Shown here: one piece after another, positions 29,975-35,054 of the stretch
Layout: every line of letters begins with the position of its first letter
How positions within the stretch are numbered: the stretch's first letter is position 1
From: Planctomycetota bacterium
Lineage (GTDB): Bacteria > Planctomycetota > Planctomycetia > Pirellulales > Pirellulaceae
Assembly: GCA_026692885.1 (NCBI GenBank)
Contig: JAPLNJ010001159.1
Location: 1-35,054 of the forward strand
DNA length: 35,054 bases
Direction of reading: 5' to 3'
Translations under genes and position numbers: made by a program
Notes under the pieces: model-generated
Told to the model about the DNA's origin: nothing
Database searches by the model: none
What the model saw: the letters and a program-made list of their open reading frames with translations, nothing else

Positions 29975-31834
29975 TTACGGTAGTTGTTCCACCACGTGCA
30001 ACTGATCGATGCTCAGATCGGTCAGGTCTTGCGTGCCGCCGCCCGGCCAGCGGATGACCACTTTGTCGATCCGCGTGGCCGAGCCCAGTCCAAACGTCAC
30101 GGGTAGTTCCGACTGGGATAAGTAGCTCCGCGTCGGGTTCACTTCGCGTCGCAACACGCGGTCGCCCAAGATCACGCTGACGGTGGCCCCAATGGCGTCC
30201 CGATTGCACTTCCGGCCCACCAGTTTCAGCCGTAGCCAGTGGTGGCCGGTTCGCTGATCGTTGCGCAGCAGACGCGGGGTGCCGCCGCTAGCTGCGATCA
30301 GTACATCCAGATCGCCGTCGCCATCGATGTCGGCAAATGCCGAGCCCCGCCCGACCAGGCGTTGGCTCAGGGCGTCCCCACATTTCTCCGGCGGCACCGG
30401 CACGAATTCAGTCGCTTGGTTCGGCCCGCAGTTCCAGAACAACTTCGGCGGCTGAGCGTAGAATTGGGTGGGCTGGACCATGTTGATGTCCTCCTCCAAG
30501 TGCCCGTTCGCCGACAGCAGGTCCAGGCGGCCGTCCAAGTCGTAGTCCAAGAAGAGCACGCCGAATGTCAACGACAAACGCGAGGGCGGACCGAGGCCCG
30601 TGGCCAGCGAAGCATCATAAAACTGGAGCGGCTCCTTCTCCGACACATACAACGCCGTCATCTCGTTCGCGAAGTTGCCGACGGCGATGCCCAGGCACCG
30701 GTCGTTGCGGAACCAGCCGGCGTCGATGCCCATCGCGCCGCGGGCCGTGCCTTGCGAATCAAACGCGATGCCCGTCCGCGTACCGATCTCCTCAAACTTC
30801 CCGCCACCCAGATTGTGGAATACGAAGTTCTGGACCGTGTCGTTGGCCACGACCAGATCCAGCAGGCCGTCGTCGTCCAGGTCGATCGGGATAATTCCCA
30901 TGGTTTTGGCCATGGGCACGTTGGTGTTACGATTGCGGACCTGGACGCCGACGGCGGCCGACACGTCGGTGAACTGACCCTGACCGTCGTTATGATAGAG
31001 GTGGGGAAACGCTCCCTCGAACGCCAACGGAGGACCGTAGGCCCGCCCCAGGCCAACCAGCCGGAAGTCCTGCGCGGCGTCGATTTCGCGCGACCACCGC
31101 ACGTAGTTGCCGACGAACAAATCCAGGTATCCGTCGTTGTCGTAGTCGAACCAGCAGCAACTCGTGCCCCAGTCGTTTTCGCTGCCACCCACGCCGGCCG
31201 CGTCGGTCCGTTCGACGAACTTGCCGTGCTCGTTGTGGAACAGATGGCCGCGCCCGACCGCGGAGATGAACACGTCCGGCCAGCCATCGTTGTCATAGTC
31301 CCCCACGGCCACCCCCATGCCATAACAGGTCACGTCCAGGCCCGACCCGGCGGTGACGTCCGTGAATTTCCCGTGGCCATCGTTTCGATACAGCGTCAGC
31401 GTCGGCCGCGGAGTCGTCTGGGCCAGGGACCACGGCCAGTCGCAGCCGTTAACCATCAGGATGTCTTGCTGACCGTCCTGGTTGTAGTCCAGGAAGGCAC
31501 ATCCGCCACCCATCGTCTCCGGCAGGAGTTTCTCTCCGCGCGCCCCGTTGGTGTGGACGAAGCGAACGCCAGCGGATTGGGTCACGTCCGTGAAATGGAC
31601 GTCGGGGATCTCCGCAGGCGGCAATTCCCGTTTCGCCGGTTTGATCAGTTCGCTAGGTTCGGTCACGATGACGGCCGGAGCCCGATTCAACCACACCGTA
31701 CCCACGACGCCCGCGGCTACCACAAGGCCCAGGAGGACCGCCGACCAGACGAGCGCCCGGTGAATGACGGCGTCGTCGCTGGCGGCGGTCTCGTCGAGCG
31801 TTTCCGGCCGGCTGTGTTTTGTACGCTTGCTCAT
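29975..31834 (-). CDS. CRTAC1-type FG-GAP repeat and ASPIC/UnbV protein
   Basis: A 619-residue membrane-anchored extracytoplasmic protein. One N-terminal helix (about 28-49, LVWSAVLLGLVVAAGVVGTV) anchors it. Then a propeller of FG-GAP repeats carries calcium-loop motifs DYNQDGQQDIL, DYDNDGWPDVF, DYDNDGYLDLF, DLDDDGLLDLV, DYDLDGRLDLL and DIDGDGDLDVL. The last about 75 residues form the ASPIC/UnbV domain (HHWLRLKLVGRK, GATVSVILGDRVL, FGLGSATRIDKVVIRWPGG). GGAGG lies nine bases before the ATG. It follows the multihaem cytochrome gene on the same strand after a 167-bp gap containing a repeat element. Such proteins are often found next to TPR or cytochrome genes; the exact role is unknown. Confidence 0.9.
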   Translation of the reverse strand: MSKRTKHSRPETLDETAASDDAVIHRALVWSAVLLGLVVAAGVVGTVWLNRAPAVIVTEPSELIKPAKRELPPAEIPDVHFTDVTQSAGVRFVHTNGARGEKLLPETMGGGCAFLDYNQDGQQDILMVNGCDWPWSLAQTTPRPTLTLYRNDGHGKFTDVTAGSGLDVTCYGMGVAVGDYDNDGWPDVFISAVGRGHLFHNEHGKFVERTDAAGVGGSENDWGTSCCWFDYDNDGYLDLFVGNYVRWSREIDAAQDFRLVGLGRAYGPPLAFEGAFPHLYHNDGQGQFTDVSAAVGVQVRNRNTNVPMAKTMGIIPIDLDDDGLLDLVVANDTVQNFVFHNLGGGKFEEIGTRTGIAFDSQGTARGAMGIDAGWFRNDRCLGIAVGNFANEMTALYVSEKEPLQFYDASLATGLGPPSRLSLTFGVLFLDYDLDGRLDLLSANGHLEEDINMVQPTQFYAQPPKLFWNCGPNQATEFVPVPPEKCGDALSQRLVGRGSAFADIDGDGDLDVLIAASGGTPRLLRNDQRTGHHWLRLKLVGRKCNRDAIGATVSVILGDRVLRREVNPTRSYLSQSELPVTFGLGSATRIDKVVIRWPGGGTQDLTDLSIDQLHVVEQLP

Positions 31835-31861
31835 GCGGGCGATCCTCCGATGTATTTAAGT

Positions 31862-31976
31862 CCGGCGCATCAATAACTGTCGGGTCTTCAAAGTAGTCAT
31901 CACGCTCCGCGCGATGACATGTCGTCACGGCGGAGCGTGACGACTACTATACTTGCGACACTTATTGATGCGCCGG
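31862..31976. mobile_element. Palindromic element, family A copy 3 (complete, MITE-like)
   Basis: Terminal inverted repeats of 21 bp, starting CCGGCGCATCAATAA at 31862 and its complement ending at 31976, match at 20 of 21 positions. Between them are AAGTAGTC...GACTACTAT arms and a two-hairpin core (CATCACGCTCC..., GTCACGGCGGAGCGTGACGAC). This is the most complete of three copies; the ends are conserved and the core differs from copy 1. It lies in the gap before the FG-GAP/UnbV gene. No target-site duplication was recognised. Confidence 0.8.
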
Positions 31977-32001
31977 TGCTTAAGTCCCGCCGCCCCCGGA
32001 T

Positions 32002-34902
32002 CTACCGATCCGCTACCGCTATCTGCTTGGGTGTCACCGCCAGGCCGGGCGCACCGAGGCGCTGCAGAGGATAAATCACCACGGCTTCGGCGGCATGGTT
32101 CGCCGCAGGGTACTTCTGCCGCGCGGCCGCCACCGCATGGTCGCGGGCGTTGTCATCGAGTTTGTAACGCTCGTGCCACACCCGATGCTCTTCGGCTTTC
32201 TGATCCTCACCGAGCTGCGCATAGAGCAGGTGCAAATTGTGGTGCGCGGACACGTTTTCGGAGTCGAGTTGCAGGGTGCGACGGAACTGCTCGGCCGCCT
32301 GCCGCAACAGCGACTCACGCAACTCCTGGCGATCGCTGGCATACTGCTGCTTGGCCCGTTCGAACAGTGTGAGACCCAGTTCGTTGATCACCTCGTAATC
32401 CAGGCTGAAGTCGAACTTCCGTTCGAGCATGGCCGGTGTGTGGTCTTCCAGCACGCTGCGGAAGTTCTTCTCGGCCGCCTCCAGGTAGCCTTGCTGCCGA
32501 TTCAACAGGCCGCTCAGCCAGGCGATTGTCCAGGGCGGTGGTGCCGGGTCCGTGGACTGGGCGGCGCGGCTGATGGCTTCGACTGCCTCGTCAATGCGCC
32601 CTTCCGTGTTGTACACTCGGGCCAGGTTCAGCGGCCCGTCATAACGGCCGAGTTTCTCCACCTGGGCAAAGGCCTCGGCCGCTTGTCTCAACTCGCCCTT
32701 GGCGCCGCCCTGGCCTTCCAGCAGCAGCGCGATGCCGTAGTCATTCCAGCGTTGCCACTCCGGGATCTCGACCTTGGCGTTCTCCACATGGGCCGCCACT
32801 CCCTCGATCGGGAACGTGATACGGTCCACCGCCAAGGTCGTCACGGGCAAGTCATTCCGATACTTCTGTCCCGGCGTATAGCCCCGGATCGGCAAGTCAC
32901 CCGGCCGCGCGGTCTGCGTGACGAACTCCATGTACTCTTGGTCGAACTTGCGGTACTGCAGTTTTACTTCCACGGTGACCGGCGCGGAGACCGTCGCGGG
33001 CACTTGGAATTCGTAATGGCCAACCGCCGCGGCGCCGGGCGGAATCTGGTGGTTGTACAGCGGCACGAAGATGTCCTGGGGGTTCCGCCGGTTGATGCGG
33101 TGGCCATGCCGGTCAAGCATGAAGACGTTCAGAAAATGGGCCCACCGGTCGACCTCGCCCCGGTCGTCGATCGCCCCGTTGCGGCCGATCACTTGGCCGC
33201 CGCTGGTGACGGTCACGTCCAGCCATGTCTCATTCGAGTCGACCGTGCCTTGTGTGTAGGGATGCCCCATTTTCAGCGTGCGTACCACGGCTTCGAACAG
33301 GTACTTTTGACTTGGCTTGAGCGTCGGCACGGGGGGCCGCAGCGGCGCGTGCAAGGGGCTATCGATGGAACCGCCGGCCTTCACGCCGAACAGATCCACA
33401 CGTAGCACGCCTTGCAGGTACTGCTGTTCGGCCGCCATGCTTACCGGCTCGTTGCGGAAGTAGGCCAGGGCCGTGTTTCCGCCGGGAAACAGATGGTTGT
33501 GGACGCTGAGTTCCTTGGCGTCGGCGAAGAACTTCTCGCCCGCTTTCGCACCAAAATCGTGCGAGGCCTGCAACGGCATGTGGCACTCGGCGCAGCGCGT
33601 CTTGGCCTGGTCGGGGTAGTAGAAGCTGCGGGCGCCGTGGCCGGAGACGCCGCTCAGCAGATACGTGTCATAGTGGTTCTGACCGCGGAGGAAGTCCTTG
33701 TATTGCGTCAGGTCCATGGGCAGATGCACCTTGTGACACGTCGAGCAGAACTCGGCGGAACGGTGGACGTCCTTCAGGAACGTCTTCTTATGGAAGGCGG
33801 GCTTGGCCTTGACCAGCTGATTGTTGATCCACTGCAAGGCCCCGTTCTCGCTGTAGGCGAACGGATAGTGCATCGGTTCTTCGATGGTGTAGTCGCCGTT
33901 GCCCCGCGTGCTGTCTACGCTGGTGATGGCGTGGCAGGCGGCACAGGTGATCCCAGACTGGGCGGTGGCATCGCGGACGTCATCGTAATCCGGCCTGTCA
34001 AAGGCCCCGCTCAGGAACGGCACCGGATCGTGGCAACCGGCGCACCAGCGTCCCGCACGCACGGTCCCATCCCGCTTCATCGACACCTGCCGGGTCTCCC
34101 GCACACTGGCCAGGTAGGCGGGGTTATTGAAGGAACTGAAGTGGTGGGCACTGTGAAACCAGCCTTGGTACACATCCGCGTGGCACTTCTTGCAGTAATC
34201 ATCCATCATCAGTGTCCGCGGTGGGATGAAGTCGCCCGTGGCCGTCTTGACCAGCGAGGGCTGGAAGTACCGCGTGCCCTCCTGGGAGCGTTGGGCGTAC
34301 CAGCGTCTGGGATCTTGGGCGTGCAGCACGACCATCAACAACACGACCACTGCCACCGCGGCCGAGTAGGTCAGTCCGCTGCGCCATTTGATTCGGGGGC
34401 CAGCCAGACGATGCAACCAGTACAGCCAAACGCAGGCCAACGGCGTGAGCACGTGCAACCAGTAGATGGTCGAACGTACGAGCGGTTGCTTGAGATCGAA
34501 GCCGCCCACGCGCATCAGCAATACGCCCGTCACAAGCACGGCGATGGCCACGAAGAACAGGGCGTAACCGATGCGGACCGCGCGGCGGTTCCGGCGGTTC
34601 CGCGCCGCCCCGATGTGGACCAGGCCAAAGACCACGAAGGGCACCACCAACAGCAGGCCCAAGACCAGATGCATCAGAAACATGTACTGATAGAAGTAGC
34701 CCTGCACGATCTGGCGTTCCCAGGCCAGCCGCTGCGCGAGCACTTCCAGGGCCGTGATCGCGATGAGATAGATGGAATTGGCGCCGAGCAAAGCCGTCAA
34801 GCCGAAGACGAAGTAGAGCAGAATTCGCAGACGCGGTCCGACGGAGCGAACGTATTTCACTCGCGGTGGCGGCACGGAAGACATGTTGTTGACAGCCGAC
34901 AT
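32002..34902 (-). CDS. Membrane pentahaem cytochrome c-TPR protein
   Basis: A 966-residue protein. The N-terminus has four predicted membrane helices (about 26-50, 72-97, 111-131, 143-164) followed by a fifth at about 176-194. Histidines at 78, 96, 150 and 164 lie in or at the ends of these helices and could bind b-type haems. The exported part has five CXXCH sites: CKKCH (237-241), CAGCH (287-291), CAACH (320-324), CSTCH (386-390) and CAECH (437-441). A middle region of beta-type sequence follows, then TPR-like helices from about 700 (RWNDYGIALLLEGQGGAKGE, AAEQFRRTLQLDSENVSAHH). AGGAGA about nine bases upstream supports the ATG at 34902. It precedes the FG-GAP/UnbV gene, suggesting a shared role in transferring electrons across the membrane to a periplasmic acceptor. 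The redox partner is not visible here. Confidence 0.88.
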   Translation of the reverse strand: MSAVNNMSSVPPPRVKYVRSVGPRLRILLYFVFGLTALLGANSIYLIAITALEVLAQRLAWERQIVQGYFYQYMFLMHLVLGLLLVVPFVVFGLVHIGAARNRRNRRAVRIGYALFFVAIAVLVTGVLLMRVGGFDLKQPLVRSTIYWLHVLTPLACVWLYWLHRLAGPRIKWRSGLTYSAAVAVVVLLMVVLHAQDPRRWYAQRSQEGTRYFQPSLVKTATGDFIPPRTLMMDDYCKKCHADVYQGWFHSAHHFSSFNNPAYLASVRETRQVSMKRDGTVRAGRWCAGCHDPVPFLSGAFDRPDYDDVRDATAQSGITCAACHAITSVDSTRGNGDYTIEEPMHYPFAYSENGALQWINNQLVKAKPAFHKKTFLKDVHRSAEFCSTCHKVHLPMDLTQYKDFLRGQNHYDTYLLSGVSGHGARSFYYPDQAKTRCAECHMPLQASHDFGAKAGEKFFADAKELSVHNHLFPGGNTALAYFRNEPVSMAAEQQYLQGVLRVDLFGVKAGGSIDSPLHAPLRPPVPTLKPSQKYLFEAVVRTLKMGHPYTQGTVDSNETWLDVTVTSGGQVIGRNGAIDDRGEVDRWAHFLNVFMLDRHGHRINRRNPQDIFVPLYNHQIPPGAAAVGHYEFQVPATVSAPVTVEVKLQYRKFDQEYMEFVTQTARPGDLPIRGYTPGQKYRNDLPVTTLAVDRITFPIEGVAAHVENAKVEIPEWQRWNDYGIALLLEGQGGAKGELRQAAEAFAQVEKLGRYDGPLNLARVYNTEGRIDEAVEAISRAAQSTDPAPPPWTIAWLSGLLNRQQGYLEAAEKNFRSVLEDHTPAMLERKFDFSLDYEVINELGLTLFERAKQQYASDRQELRESLLRQAAEQFRRTLQLDSENVSAHHNLHLLYAQLGEDQKAEEHRVWHERYKLDDNARDHAVAAARQKYPAANHAAEAVVIYPLQRLGAPGLAVTPKQIAVADR

Positions 34903-34934
34903 CGACGGAGAATCTCCTGAGCCAAGCCTTCCAT

Positions 34935-34978
34935 ATCTCCCCTCGCCCCGGTACTCCGGGGAGAGGGGCCGGGGGTGG
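34935..34978. repeat. Palindromic repeat, family B copy 3
   Basis: It reads ATCTCCCCTCGCCCCGGTAC, then TCCGGGGAGAGGGGCCGGGGGTGG, and is the reverse complement of the copy at 13117-13164 with near identity over about 44 bp. It lies upstream of the multihaem cytochrome gene, in a 152-bp region up to the window edge that holds no supported gene. Confidence 0.85.
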
Positions 34979-35054
34979 CCCGCGCAAAACTGCGGAGTCG
35001 GGCGTCAAACGGATGGTCCTGTTTTCGTTCCGCCCCCATCCGGGCTTGCCCCGG

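Noticed and set aside
30239..31876. Plus-strand open frame of 545 codons opposite the FG-GAP/UnbV gene
   Set aside because: The minus-strand gene has clear repeats, anchor and UnbV domain; the opposite frame has none.

Overview
The window is GC-rich, gene-dense bacterial DNA that looks like a chromosome segment of a planctomycete, probably of the Pirellulales type. The evidence is family character rather than a marker gene: a secreted PQQ-type propeller beginning DWPQWRGP, a zinc-ribbon/proline-rich/GYF_2 membrane protein, a CRTAC1-type FG-GAP + ASPIC/UnbV protein beside a membrane multihaem cytochrome c with TPRs, and many short palindromic repeats packed into intergenic gaps. No rRNA, tRNA, CRISPR array, transposase or phage gene was recognised.

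Left flank (1-5184): a TPR/outer-membrane beta-barrel gene broken by a frame change near 900; a CtBP/PGDH-type 2-hydroxyacid dehydrogenase on the minus strand; a PQQ-propeller gene that looks truncated at its 3' end; a 530-bp gap with a large inverted repeat; and a 141-residue unknown gene that appears to have been inserted as a cassette into the 3' end of a gtrA-like gene, leaving a 50-bp direct repeat and a gtrA tail remnant.

Centre (5038-20959, minus strand): a complete 14-gene complex I operon transcribed right to left as nuoA-B-C-D-E-F-G-H-I-J-K-L-M-N, followed by the gtrA-like gene overlapping nuoN. NuoE/F/G carry NADH and electron input, NuoB/C/D/I lead to quinone, and NuoA/H/J/K/L/M/N form the membrane proton-pumping arm. 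Many junctions are tight (ATGA, TGATG, abutting TAA/ATG, 8-bp overlap). The loose junctions (B-C, F-G, G-H, H-I, J-K, M-N) hold palindromic mobile repeats of several families. Several of these run into the 3' ends of genes and supply stop codons or new C-terminal tails (NuoF, NuoB, NuoM, perhaps NuoJ).

Right flank (21291-34902): a secreted tandem M16 peptidase divergent from nuoA; a GT2-ArnT-like glycosyltransferase fusion; a P-loop ATPase with membrane segments; the GYF_2 protein; the FG-GAP/UnbV protein; and a large membrane pentahaem cytochrome c-TPR protein. The last two probably form a unit linked to extracytoplasmic electron transfer.

The most notable theme is repeat biology. One family with conserved CCGGCG...ATCAATAA ends and a variable central cruciform occurs three times, a second (GGAGTACCGGGG core) three times, and two elements are flanked by 12-bp direct repeats. 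Together with in-frame tandem duplications in nuoN and gtrA, this indicates active short-repeat remodelling of an essential respiratory operon.
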